Positions 1-8,049 of a stretch of DNA of 61,173 bases are shown one piece after another. A program made the position numbers and the translations under genes. Numbering within the stretch: the stretch's first letter is position 1; each line of letters opens with the position of its first letter. The notes beneath the pieces were generated by a model. The model did not search any database, was not told the DNA's origin, and saw only the letters and a program-made list of their open reading frames with translations. Origin of the DNA: Chitinophagaceae bacterium (lineage in GTDB: Bacteria; Bacteroidota; Bacteroidia; Chitinophagales; Chitinophagaceae). The stretch lies in contig JAEUVS010000064.1 in the NCBI GenBank assembly GCA_016786745.1, positions 1 through 61,173 of the forward strand, read 5' to 3'.

Positions 1-20
1 GGGGTATTCTTGCGAAGCAA

Positions 21-375
21 TTACTACAAACCGAACTATCGCGATCCGCTTGCGGCTCGAGGAAAGTCCGGACAGCATAGAGCAATGCACCGGTTAACAG
101 CCGGGTGACGTTCAGGCGTCAACAGATAGTGCCACAGAAAATGACTGCCCTTCGGGGTAAAGGTGAAAAAGTGAGGTAAGAGCTCACAATTGTGTTTAGT
201 AATAAGCACGATGGGTAAACCTTGCATGCTGAAATGCCATGTAAGCCAGTCTCAGAGGGCTGCTCGCCCGATCCGAAAGGAAGATTGGTGGGTAGGCAGA
301 TAGACTGGTTCAGTAATGAACCGGCGAGATAAATGATAGTTTAGAAACAGAATCCGGCTTATGAGTTTGTAGTTA
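21..375 (+). ncRNA. rnpB: RNase P RNA (M1 RNA), bacterial type
   Basis: Catalytic RNA of ribonuclease P, which matures tRNA 5' ends. The hallmark P4 5' strand GAGGAAAGTCCGGAC lies at about 60-74 and its partner region ACAGAATCCGGCTTAT at about 347-362. The closing P1 helix is visible: ACTACAAAC (23-31) is complementary over 9 bases to GTTTGTAGT (365-373), which sets both ends of the gene. The length of about 350 nt is normal for the family. No intrinsic terminator is obvious; a T-rich, repeat-filled stretch follows. The promoter would lie left of the window. Confidence 0.95.
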
Positions 376-536
376 TTTTGTCCTGCGGACGGCGAGCCTG
401 CGGCGCTTTTTGAAAAAATTGCCTGCGGTGCTTTTTGCTTTTGGCGGTTCTCTTTTTTTTAAAAAAAAATAAAAAAAATCTTTTAAAGAGGTGCCTGCGG
501 CGCGGGATGCGGAGCTAAAAAATTCCTGCGGCGCGT
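376..536. repeat. CCTGCGG-rich intergenic repeat region
   Basis: This stretch between rnpB and the end of plsX carries five copies of CCTGCGG (about 382, 396, 421, 493 and 527). Between them are T-runs and A-runs, including a strong TTTTTTTT/AAAAAAAA inverted segment near 450-480. Read on the other strand it has the same layout (GCCGCAGGC core, then CT-rich, then T/A hairpin) as the larger block at 40313-40560. It lies between convergent genes, so it may also end transcription from both sides. Confidence 0.6.
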
Positions 537-1475
537 CTATTCAAAAGCGTTGGCCATCTTCCCCATCAAATCACTCTCAATCATCTTCTCTGCGAGCCGT
601 ATCATATTAGCGAAAGCCTTCGCATGAGAAATACCATGCCCGATAATCACCGGCTTCGAAACGCCGAGCACCGGGGTACCTCCATAATTCTCAAAGTTGA
701 ACCGCTCGAGGTAATCGTGAGTAATATTTTTTTCCTGGGTAATATCAAAGATCGACTCCGCGAGTTTCAGGATAATATTCCCGGTGAAACCTTCGCAAAC
801 CATCACATCAGCCTTATCCTTAAAAATATCCCTGCCCTCTACGTTACCGATAAAATTGATCGCTGTGTTCTCTTTGAGCATAGGATAAGCCGCCTGCGCA
901 AGCAGGTTGCCCTTTCCTTCTTCTTCACCAATATTGATGAGCGCCACACGGGGATTGTCGACGCCGTTGATATGTTTCGCATAAAGCGATCCCAATAACG
1001 CAAACTGGTTAAGGTTTTCGGGTTTGCAGTCGGCATTCAATCCTACGTCGAGGAGAAGGCCGGTGCCGCCATTGTCTTTTGGTATAACCGTAGATATTGT
1101 GGGACGCGTAACACCGTTTATCGCTTTTATGCTATACAGCGCGCCAACAAGCATCGCGCCTGTATTTCCCGCGCTGATAAATGCGTCGCATTTGCCTGTG
1201 GAAAGCAAATGAAAACCTATGGAGATGGAAGATTTCTGTTTTTCTTTCAGCGCCTTTGTAGGATGCTCATGCATTCCTATCACTTCAGGCGCATGCACCA
1301 CTTTTACGTGTTTGTTGCTGCCCAGTGTGGGAGGAAGGAGTGGGGTAACCTGCGATTCATCGCCGATGAGCAACAGGTTTACATCCTTACTACCGCCGGT
1401 GAAAAACTCTTCAACACCTTTAACTGTTTCTACCGGCGCATAGTCGCCACCCATCATATCCAAGGCGATGTTCAT
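537..1475 (-). CDS. plsX: Phosphate acyltransferase PlsX
   Basis: PlsX converts acyl-ACP plus phosphate to acyl-phosphate, the acyl donor for PlsY in the first step of membrane phospholipid synthesis. It is a peripheral membrane enzyme. The 312-residue protein starts MNIALDMMGGDYAP, the family N-terminus. It also has SAGNTGAMLVGA, GFTGNIILKLAES and the late VIIGHGISHAKA motif. It is slightly shorter than many homologues (about 330-345), but both ends look complete. It is the last gene of the yceD-rpmF-plsX order, a widespread bacterial arrangement, 15 bp after rpmF. Its stop codon sits right beside a CCTGCGG repeat copy. Confidence 0.95.
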   Translation of the reverse strand: MNIALDMMGGDYAPVETVKGVEEFFTGGSKDVNLLLIGDESQVTPLLPPTLGSNKHVKVVHAPEVIGMHEHPTKALKEKQKSSISIGFHLLSTGKCDAFISAGNTGAMLVGALYSIKAINGVTRPTISTVIPKDNGGTGLLLDVGLNADCKPENLNQFALLGSLYAKHINGVDNPRVALINIGEEEGKGNLLAQAAYPMLKENTAINFIGNVEGRDIFKDKADVMVCEGFTGNIILKLAESIFDITQEKNITHDYLERFNFENYGGTPVLGVSKPVIIGHGISHAKAFANMIRLAEKMIESDLMGKMANAFE

Positions 1476-1490
1476 GCGTTGGAAAGAAAA

Positions 1491-1682
1491 TTACTTAATG
1501 GGTGACTTTTCAGCTACTACTTTGCCTTTGTAGTAAAGTTTTCCTTCGCTGACATGAGCGCGATGGCGCACATGCATTTCGCCAGTGGTCGAATCTTTGC
1601 TTAATGTAACACCCTCTGCTTTGTAATGAGTTCTTCTTTTTGCACTCCTCTGCTGAGAGTGTCTTCTTTTGGGATTAGGCAT
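1491..1682 (-). CDS. rpmF: 50S ribosomal protein L32
   Basis: Small ribosomal protein of the large subunit, 63 residues. It starts MPNPKRRHSQQRSAKRRTHYK, the strongly basic N-terminus diagnostic of L32. The paired zinc cysteines found in some L32 proteins are absent, so this is a Cys-minus, zinc-independent form. It sits between yceD and plsX and is probably co-transcribed with both, linking ribosome output to lipid synthesis. Confidence 0.97.
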   Translation of the reverse strand: MPNPKRRHSQQRSAKRRTHYKAEGVTLSKDSTTGEMHVRHRAHVSEGKLYYKGKVVAEKSPIK

Positions 1683-1707
1683 AAATCAAATTTTATGTCT
1701 ATTATAA

Positions 1708-2250
1708 TCAATTGTCTAAATTCCTGAATTTTTCGAGCCCTTTCCACAATGGGTTAGCGCTTTTATCTTTCGATCCTAATTTCTCAAGCATTGCAAGCAC
1801 TTCTTTGTTGCATTGCGGTCCGCCGATCTCATCTGGTCCGCACATCCTCTGCATCGGGATACTGAGGTTAACGAATTCGTAAATCCAGTCTGCCACATGA
1901 AGATGGCTCTCGCCCTTCGAAATGTAATAGATGTCAGGATCCTCCTCCTGGTCGTTCATGACTGCGGGATCGTCAACCATTTTCACTACGATGTTGAAAT
2001 CGTCCCACAATTGAAGAGGGAGCCCGTTTCCACACCTGTCGCACGATACTTCCACTTTCCCGCCTACCTCGAATTTCAGCCGCATAAACCCGTTATTCTT
2101 ATCAAGTGTAAGCTTGATGGTGGCTACGCAGTTCCTGAAATCCTGCTCCTGGTAGTCTATAAAGAAACTGTCATCTATTTCGTATTCAAACTCATGGATT
2201 CCGGGTTTCAACCCCACAAACGCGATATCATAATTCCGGCGGCTGCTCAT
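1708..2250 (-). CDS. yceD: YceD/DUF177 family protein (rRNA accumulation)
   Basis: Member of the DUF177 (YceD) family, whose E. coli and plant members are needed for normal 23S rRNA accumulation. It shows the family motif VSCDRCGNGL and a second cysteine pair near the C-terminus (RMCGP and PQCNKE), possibly a metal site. I chose the ATG at 2250 (protein MSSRRN...) over a GTG two codons upstream, because AAGGAG lies 5 nt before the ATG. This is one of few clear Shine-Dalgarno sites in the window. Context yceD-rpmF-plsX is the classic one. The spacing to rpmF is about 25 bp. Confidence 0.9.
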   Translation of the reverse strand: MSSRRNYDIAFVGLKPGIHEFEYEIDDSFFIDYQEQDFRNCVATIKLTLDKNNGFMRLKFEVGGKVEVSCDRCGNGLPLQLWDDFNIVVKMVDDPAVMNDQEEDPDIYYISKGESHLHVADWIYEFVNLSIPMQRMCGPDEIGGPQCNKEVLAMLEKLGSKDKSANPLWKGLEKFRNLDN

Positions 2251-2298
2251 GAGCACTCCTTTTTAAAGAGTTTGCAAAGGTAAGGGAAAATAAGGACG

Positions 2299-3120
2299 TT
2301 ACCACTTAATTTCGTAAATAACAGGCCATTTTTTACCTGTTACATACGTTTTTCCGGTCGTACTGTCATATGCGATTCCGTTCATCTCTTCGGCATCACG
2401 ATATTTGTTCTTCACTTCGGCCACCTGTTTCGAAAGATCCATCTTTCCAACCACATATCCCGTTGCCGGGTCTATTTTAAGGATGTTCCCTGTAAGCCAT
2501 TCATTGGCGTATATAAAGCCATTTATGTACTCCAACTCATTCAGGTTGCTGGCAAAACCATTGTTGTTCTGCACTGCCAGCATCTTTGTAAACGTCAACG
2601 AATCGGGATTGATATAATACAGGTTGCTCGACCCGGTGCTCATAATAAGGCTCTTTCCATCGTTCGTAAGGCCCCATCCTTCTCCTTTATACCGGAAATC
2701 CCTGATCTTTTTGAACGTCCTGGCATCATAAACAAACCCTATCCCGGTCCGGTATGTAACCTGGTACAACCTGCCATTCAGAAAGGTGATTCCTTCGCCA
2801 AAGTAGGTCTTACCCATATCTATCTTTTTATCATACTTACCCGTTTGTAAGTCAATTGCCGCGATCCAGGTGCCGCTTGTAATAACCGGCGGATCGGGCG
2901 AGCCCGTGCTTTCGAATAATTTCCCTTCATGAAACGTGAACCCTTCCGTAAAAGCCGAAGTATCGTGTTTGAACTGGTTAACAACCTGGAAGCTCATATT
3001 TACCGGTGGGGGAATGGTCGGATAGCTGTCGTCACCGGAATCATCACCACTATCACTATCGTTACATCCAAATAAAATCAAACCCGATATCAGTATCAGG
3101 CTAATAGCTCCTTTCTTCAT
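2299..3120 (-). CDS. Glutaminyl-peptide cyclotransferase-like lipoprotein
   Basis: 273 residues. The N-terminus MKKGAISLILISGLILFGC is a lipoprotein signal with the lipobox cysteine at 19, followed by an acidic/Ser linker (DSDSGDDSGDD). The rest matches the plant/bacterial glutamine cyclotransferase beta-propeller family, with motifs such as FKHDTSAFTEGFTF, GEGITFLNGRLYQVTY and NELEYINGFIYAN. This family turns N-terminal glutamine of exported peptides into pyroglutamate. It is probably anchored in the outer or inner membrane facing the periplasm. It stands alone, with its start 160 bp from the divergent M43 protease. Family call is firm; the native substrate is inferred. Confidence 0.88.
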   Translation of the reverse strand: MKKGAISLILISGLILFGCNDSDSGDDSGDDSYPTIPPPVNMSFQVVNQFKHDTSAFTEGFTFHEGKLFESTGSPDPPVITSGTWIAAIDLQTGKYDKKIDMGKTYFGEGITFLNGRLYQVTYRTGIGFVYDARTFKKIRDFRYKGEGWGLTNDGKSLIMSTGSSNLYYINPDSLTFTKMLAVQNNNGFASNLNELEYINGFIYANEWLTGNILKIDPATGYVVGKMDLSKQVAEVKNKYRDAEEMNGIAYDSTTGKTYVTGKKWPVIYEIKW

Positions 3121-3283
3121 TGCGCGATAAAAATATACTTTTCAAACCACTTGCATTCCTGAATAATAATTTCTTCTTTTACAGTTTCACCCCTGTAGCC
3201 TTTCTATTCCAATTCCTATCATTTCCCGCTGACCGCATAACGCGGTAATCCAACCTGTGTTAAGCTATCACAAATGTGTTAGC

Positions 3284-4432
3284 ATGCGATCAATCCTTTT
3301 ACTATCCGTAATAACCTTCGCGTTCTTCCTCACGTCATCATCGCAGGAACAAACAAACAGCCCGGCATTAAGCGGACCCGCTATCAATGTGCAAATACCA
3401 GATGTTATTATCATACCTGTGGTTGTACACGTTGTTTATAATACACCAGGTCAAAATATCAGCAACGACCAGGTAAAGTCACAAATAAAAGTTCTAAACG
3501 AAGACTTCAGGAGAAAAAATAAAGACGCCGCATATATTCCTGCAGCATTTAAAAACTTTGCGGCCGATGCACGCATCGAGTTCCGCCTCGCAACAATTGA
3601 TCCGTCCGGACTTCCAACCGATGGCATCGTTCGCAAGAGCACTGCCGTTTCAGCATTCGGTATGGATGATAAGATCAAATCATCTCTGCAGGGCGGCGAC
3701 GATCCATGGAACCGGGATGATTATCTTAATCTTTGGGTCGGCAACCTGTCGGGTGGAACAATGGGTTACGCAAGCGTACCCGGTTGTGCTCCTGAAAAAG
3801 ATGGCGTGGTAATCAAATTCACAGCCTTCGGAAATACTCCAAACCTGCAGGCCCCTTTTAACCGTGGCCGAACCGCCGTTCATGAAATAGGTCACTGGCT
3901 CGGACTCCGGCATATCTGGGGAGATGCAGATTGCGGCGATGACAAAATAGACGATACACCTCCACAGGCCGGCCCTACCCGGGGTTGCCCGTCGGGAGTT
4001 ATCGCAACCTGCTCAAGTGGCGCCGCCGGTAACATGTACATGAACTTTATGGACTTCACGAACGACGACTGCACAAACATGTTTACACTCGGGCAGGCTG
4101 CGCGGATGCGCGAGCTGTTCAACGCCGGAGGGGCAAGAGCTGCATTGCTGCGGTCGGTTAAAGCAGAAGGGGCTGTGGGAGAAAACAGCCCGGCGGCTCA
4201 ACTTGCCGGCAGGATAAAAATTTACCCTAACCCTGCGGTTGATAAACTGAATATTCAACTAAACGGGTCAAACAGCGGGTACATAGTTATTTACAACAAT
4301 CTCGGTCAGATCGCGAAAACATTTTCCATTACAAAAAACCTGATGGACCTGGATATTTCTTCGCTGAAAAACGGCATGTACTTTATTTCAATTGCAGGAA
4401 AGGGTAGCTATAAATTCATCAAAGGAGAGTAA
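3284..4432 (+). CDS. Secreted M43 (cytophagalysin-like) zinc protease with T9SS sorting domain
   Basis: Zinc metalloprotease of the pappalysin/cytophagalysin group (MEROPS M43). The active-site HExxHxxGxxH motif is seen as HEIGHWLGLRH, with the first His at about residue 200. A Met-turn-like MNFMDF follows. The start at 3284 (MRSILLLSVITFAFF...) gives a clean signal peptide; a GTG at 3257 would add nine unlikely residues. The last ~75 residues (KIYPNPAVDKLNI ... GMYFISI) form a type A C-terminal sorting domain, so the enzyme should leave the cell by the type IX system. The gene ends only 4 bp from the convergent FAD oxidoreductase with no terminator between. Confidence 0.92.
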   Translation: MRSILLLSVITFAFFLTSSSQEQTNSPALSGPAINVQIPDVIIIPVVVHVVYNTPGQNISNDQVKSQIKVLNEDFRRKNKDAAYIPAAFKNFAADARIEFRLATIDPSGLPTDGIVRKSTAVSAFGMDDKIKSSLQGGDDPWNRDDYLNLWVGNLSGGTMGYASVPGCAPEKDGVVIKFTAFGNTPNLQAPFNRGRTAVHEIGHWLGLRHIWGDADCGDDKIDDTPPQAGPTRGCPSGVIATCSSGAAGNMYMNFMDFTNDDCTNMFTLGQAARMRELFNAGGARAALLRSVKAEGAVGENSPAAQLAGRIKIYPNPAVDKLNIQLNGSNSGYIVIYNNLGQIAKTFSITKNLMDLDISSLKNGMYFISIAGKGSYKFIKGE

Positions 4433-4436
4433 CGCC

Positions 4437-5564
4437 TTACCGCATCAAATCCGTTATGGTATCTGCAGCAACCGGGGCGAGCGCCACACCAATTCCACTC
4501 ATTCTTACCGCGCAAAAAACATTGGGCGAAACTTTTTTGATCACGGGCATTTTCTCTGGTCCCACGCCCATAATTCCGCTCCACCGGTCTGTTACCTCGA
4601 AGTATGTACCGGGAAGGATATGTTTGGATACAAATTGCTCGAGCGTTGTCTGAATATCTTCGGTAACCGTCATTTCTGTTGTCGTTTCCTGTTCAATCGC
4701 GATATTTCTCGCACCGCCAATCAACAAACGGTTCCCTACATTTCTGAAATAATAAAATCCTTCGTTGTAATGAAACGCACCTTTTAATTTGAGAGATGGA
4801 ACTTCGGAGGTCACGAGTACCTGTCCGCGGGCTGGTGTTATTTCAAATCCAGGCATCAGCGACGCAGAAAAACCATTTGTACAGATTAATAGCTGATCAG
4901 CGGATAGTTCAAGTCCGTTCTTTGCGAACACTTTGATGCCATTAGCGCTTTCTTCAAACCGGTCTACATCAATGCCGGATAGCACCACTACTCCTTTTTC
5001 CTGTACCAGGTGAAGTAGCGACATGCACAATTTGCCGGGATGCAGTGTGCCCTCGAGCTCGTTTTCTATAATGTGCCCGACTTCAGAAAATCCGAATTCG
5101 CCTATTTTCTCATCTGAAAAGCGAAAAACTTTTTTCTCTTTCAGCACCGCATTCAATTTGCTATTCAGCCATTTTACCTGCCATTCGAGTTCGTTCATGC
5201 GGTCGTTGAGAGCAGGGACCATTTCATAGCCACCGCTTTTCTCGTAGTCGATCTGTTTCTTCTTAAATGTTTTCCTGATTTTGGCTAATCCCCGGTAGCG
5301 CATTTCCACGAGCCACAGCATCTGTTCTTCGCCCATCATCGCGGCGTCTTTTATCAGCTCCGTCACACTGCCAAAGCAGGCAAAGCCCGCGTTGCGGGTG
5401 CTTGCTCCGGATGGTATGATGCCGCGTTCAACAATGGTAATCCTCAGCCGGGGATGCTTTTTTTTCAGATAATATGCCGACCAAAGCCCTACAAAGCCAC
5501 TACCGATAATAATTATATCTGCCGGGGCATAGAACGATTCTTTTTCCCAAAGGGAAAGGGACAT
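4437..5564 (-). CDS. FAD-dependent oxidoreductase (DAO family)
   Basis: Glycine/D-amino-acid-oxidase type flavoprotein. The Rossmann motif is ADIIIIGSGFVGLWSAYYL at the N-terminus, with a glutamate-ending beta strand (ITIVERG) for FAD ribose and a late GIGVALAPVAAD element. ASTRNAGFACFGS resembles the family's RNAG segment in sarcosine/amine oxidases. I chose the ATG at 5564 (MSLSLWEK...). The reading frame continues upstream to 5618, but there it runs through a palindromic repeat, so those 18 residues are unlikely to be real. Substrate unknown; it follows lpdA on the same strand, separated by that repeat. Confidence 0.85.
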   Translation of the reverse strand: MSLSLWEKESFYAPADIIIIGSGFVGLWSAYYLKKKHPRLRITIVERGIIPSGASTRNAGFACFGSVTELIKDAAMMGEEQMLWLVEMRYRGLAKIRKTFKKKQIDYEKSGGYEMVPALNDRMNELEWQVKWLNSKLNAVLKEKKVFRFSDEKIGEFGFSEVGHIIENELEGTLHPGKLCMSLLHLVQEKGVVVLSGIDVDRFEESANGIKVFAKNGLELSADQLLICTNGFSASLMPGFEITPARGQVLVTSEVPSLKLKGAFHYNEGFYYFRNVGNRLLIGGARNIAIEQETTTEMTVTEDIQTTLEQFVSKHILPGTYFEVTDRWSGIMGVGPEKMPVIKKVSPNVFCAVRMSGIGVALAPVAADTITDLMR

Positions 5565-5590
5565 AGAGAGCTTAGGTTTAAGTTGGTTTT

Positions 5591-5633
5591 CGTGAGGCGT
5601 GAATCGTGAGCGGCTCACGCCTCACGCGTCACG
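5591..5633. repeat. CGTGAGGCGTGA hairpin repeat, locus A
   Basis: CGTGAGGCGTGA (5591-5602) is the reverse complement of TCACGCCTCACG (5615-5626), giving a 12-bp stem, followed by a further CGTCACG. It lies between the lpdA stop and the oxidoreductase start. The same words recur near 20211 and 22583-22645. Confidence 0.75.
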
Positions 5634-7037
5634 CTAAAGATGGATCGCTTCGCCGTAAGCCACCTCAATAGCATCTTTCACACTTTCACTGATGGTTGGA
5701 TGCGGGTGAATGCTGTTAAGCACTTCCTGGTAGGTGGTTTCAAGCTTCCTGGCCGTAACACTCTGAACGATTATTTCAGTCACGTTGTAACCGATCATGT
5801 GGGTACCCAGCCATTCGCCATACTTCGCGTCGAAAATTACTTTTATAAAACCTTCGAGGTGACCTGCCGCGGCTGCTTTACCGGATGCGCTGAGTGGAAA
5901 TTTTCCCACTTTCACTTCGTAACCTGCATCGCGGGCCTGTTTTTCAGTGAAGCCCACTGAAGCAATTTCGGGTGAGCAGTAAGTACAGCCGGGAACATTG
6001 TTATAATCGATCGGCTGTGGTTTGTGATTATATTTCTTTTCGTTGTAGCCGATATTTTCCACGCAAACGATGCCTTCTTTCGAGGCAACATGCGCGAGGG
6101 CCTGGCCCGGGGCACAGTCGCCGATAGAATAAAATCCATCAACATCGGTTTTGTAGAACTGGTCTACAACAACTTTTCCCTTGTCTGTTTTAATACCGAG
6201 TTCTTCGAGCCCGATTCCTTCGATATTAGCCGAAATTCCCACGGCGCTGAGAAGGACGTCTGCTTCGAGAGTGGTTTCGCCGCTTTGTGTTTTTACGGTT
6301 GCTTTAACGCCGTTGCCTGAAGTATCTACTTTTGTTACTTCGCTGCTGGTCATCACCTCGATTCCGTTCTTCTTGAAATTTTTCTCGAGCTCTTTCGAAA
6401 TGTCTTCATCTTCTACCGGAACTATTCTCGGCATGAATTCCACGATGGTCACCTTACAACCCATGCTGTTATAAAAGTAGGCGAACTCAACGCCGATGGC
6501 GCCGCTGCCCACCACGATCATCTTTTGTGGAATTTGCGGAAGCACCATCGCTTCGCGGTATCCGATAATTTTTTTGCCATCTATTTTAAGAGCCGGCAGT
6601 TCGCGGCTGCGCGCACCTGTGGCGATGATGATATGCTTGCCTTCAACGGTTTTCTTCGATCCGTCTGTCGCGGTTACCTCTATTTGTCCTTTTGCTTTCA
6701 GTTTTCCGAATCCCATCACCACGTCTATCTTATTTTTCTTCATCAGGAACTGAACGCCCTTGCTCATTTTATCCGCAACGTTACGGCTTCTCTTCACTAC
6801 TCCCGGAAAATCCACTTTACCTGTTGCTTCGATGCCAAATTCTTTTCCGTGCTTGATATCTTCAAATACCTGGGCGCTTTTAAGTAATGCTTTAGTGGGA
6901 ATGCATCCCCAGTTGAGGCATATGCCGCCGAGGCTTTCTTTTTCAATGATTGCTGTTTTAAATCCCAGCTGCGAGGCCCTGATGGCGGCAACATATCCGC
7001 CTGGACCGCTACCGAGCACAATTACATCGTATGCCAT
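5634..7037 (-). CDS. lpdA: Dihydrolipoyl dehydrogenase (E3)
   Basis: Flavoprotein that reoxidises dihydrolipoamide in the pyruvate, 2-oxoglutarate or glycine-cleavage complexes, passing electrons to NAD. 467 residues. The FAD motif VLGSGPGGYVAA is at about 8-18. The redox-active disulfide GGICLNWGCIPTK has Cys40 and Cys45. The NAD motif VVGSGAIGVEFA is mid-protein, with a second FAD motif SIGDCAPGQALAHVAS. The catalytic His-Glu pair lies in HPHPTISE near the C-terminus. All expected residues are present. No E1/E2 genes are adjacent, so the parent complex cannot be told from here. Confidence 0.97.
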   Translation of the reverse strand: MAYDVIVLGSGPGGYVAAIRASQLGFKTAIIEKESLGGICLNWGCIPTKALLKSAQVFEDIKHGKEFGIEATGKVDFPGVVKRSRNVADKMSKGVQFLMKKNKIDVVMGFGKLKAKGQIEVTATDGSKKTVEGKHIIIATGARSRELPALKIDGKKIIGYREAMVLPQIPQKMIVVGSGAIGVEFAYFYNSMGCKVTIVEFMPRIVPVEDEDISKELEKNFKKNGIEVMTSSEVTKVDTSGNGVKATVKTQSGETTLEADVLLSAVGISANIEGIGLEELGIKTDKGKVVVDQFYKTDVDGFYSIGDCAPGQALAHVASKEGIVCVENIGYNEKKYNHKPQPIDYNNVPGCTYCSPEIASVGFTEKQARDAGYEVKVGKFPLSASGKAAAAGHLEGFIKVIFDAKYGEWLGTHMIGYNVTEIIVQSVTARKLETTYQEVLNSIHPHPTISESVKDAIEVAYGEAIHL

Positions 7038-7113
7038 TCTGTGATAGTTTAAATATGATTGATCAATACGCCTGCGAATTTAGAACCTTGCGGGGAAAGA
7101 ACCAATTTAGGTA

Positions 7114-7181
7114 GAAGAGGGGAAAGGGGAAAGAGGAGAGGTGAAATAAAACTTCTCCCTTCTTCCCTCTCCCTTCTCCTT
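7114..7181. repeat. Polypurine/polypyrimidine inverted repeat in divergent promoter region
   Basis: An almost pure purine run (7114-7142, AGAAGAGGGGAAAGGGG type) is followed after an 8-9-base spacer by an almost pure pyrimidine run (7152-7181). The two can pair imperfectly as one long hairpin. It fills the lpdA-bshB1 divergent gap and ends directly at the bshB1 minus-7 box. Confidence 0.6.
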
Positions 7182-7188
7182 AAATTTG
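7181..7188 (+). promoter_or_regulatory. Minus-7 box TAAATTTG of bshB1
   Basis: Exact match to the Bacteroidota minus-7 consensus TAnnTTTG. It ends 4 nt before the bshB1 ATG (7193), so transcription would start at or within a few bases of the start codon. The usual minus-33 position lies in the polypyrimidine tract and shows no TTTG. Confidence 0.5.
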
Positions 7189-7192
7189 ACAA

Positions 7193-7930
7193 ATGAAACT
7201 CGACATACTCGCCATAGGCGTTCATCCCGACGATGTAGAACTGGGATGTTCGGGCGTATTGATAAATGAAATAAAGAATGGTAAAAAAGCCGGGATCATT
7301 GATCTTACACAGGGCGAACTCGGCACGAGAGGAACAATAGATACACGGTATGCCGAAGCAAAAAAGGCGGCGGAAATTATCGGCGTGGCTGTCCGCGAAA
7401 ATCTTAAGATGCGAGATGGCTTTTTCAGGAACGATGAAGAGCACCAACTGCAACTGATAGCCGCCATCCGCAAGTACAGGCCGGAAATTGTGATGGCAAA
7501 CATACTCGATGACCGTCATCCCGATCATGGCAGGGCGGGACACCTGATTGCCGACGCTTGCTTCCTTTCCGGCCTCGAAAAAGTGAAAACGAAAGATAGC
7601 GAAGGAAAAGAACAGAATAAATGGCGGCCCAAATACGTGCTGCACTACATACAGGATTGGTTTCACGATCCCGACCTCATCATTGATGTAAGTGATGTGT
7701 TTGAACAAAAAATGAAATCGGTGGAAGCTTACACCACTCAGTTTCATGTGGAAGGACACGTGCAGGAAGGAACCGAAACCTATATATCCACTCCCGACTT
7801 CCTGGAAAGTATTGTAGCGCGGGCGCGTATGCTCGGTAAGCGGATCGGCGTGAAATATGCGGAAGGCTATATCTGCGAAAAAAAGATCGGAATCAAAAAT
7901 CTTGACGCGCTCGTGATGGTGGAAACATGA
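7193..7930 (+). CDS. bshB1: N-acetylglucosaminyl-malate deacetylase BshB1 (bacillithiol synthesis)
   Basis: PIG-L/LmbE family zinc deacetylase, second enzyme of bacillithiol synthesis: it removes acetyl from GlcNAc-malate to give GlcN-malate. The 245-residue protein starts MKLDILAIGVHPDDVELG, with zinc ligands His11 and Asp14 in the HPDD motif. The third ligand lies in DDRHPDHGRAGHL, and IDVSDVFEQKMKSVEAYTTQF is typical of the BshB1 subgroup. The bacillithiol genes bshA and bshC are not in this window. It reads divergently from lpdA. Confidence 0.93.
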   Translation: MKLDILAIGVHPDDVELGCSGVLINEIKNGKKAGIIDLTQGELGTRGTIDTRYAEAKKAAEIIGVAVRENLKMRDGFFRNDEEHQLQLIAAIRKYRPEIVMANILDDRHPDHGRAGHLIADACFLSGLEKVKTKDSEGKEQNKWRPKYVLHYIQDWFHDPDLIIDVSDVFEQKMKSVEAYTTQFHVEGHVQEGTETYISTPDFLESIVARARMLGKRIGVKYAEGYICEKKIGIKNLDALVMVET

Positions 7931-7987
7931 TAAGTTAAATGAAAGTAATGTGACAAATCTACCGCTGTTATTCTGCTCATTATGAAT

Positions 7988-7995
7988 TACCTTTG
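7988..7995 (+). promoter_or_regulatory. Minus-7 box TACCTTTG upstream of desaturase
   Basis: Exact TAnnTTTG match 54 nt before the desaturase start, in a gap of about 120 bp after bshB1. No clear TTTG at the minus-33 spacing. Confidence 0.4.
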
Positions 7996-8049
7996 CGCCA
8001 TTATTTTATAAAACTGGATCGGGCCCGACAGCAAGGCTTTCCGTAATTA

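Noticed and set aside
5565..5618. N-terminal extension of the FAD oxidoreductase
   Set aside because: It is translated palindromic repeat; the ATG at 5564 sits just before the Rossmann fold.
7049..7759. A 236-codon frame antisense to bshB1
   Set aside because: bshB1 has all zinc-ligand motifs; the antisense frame ends in translated purine-tract repeats.
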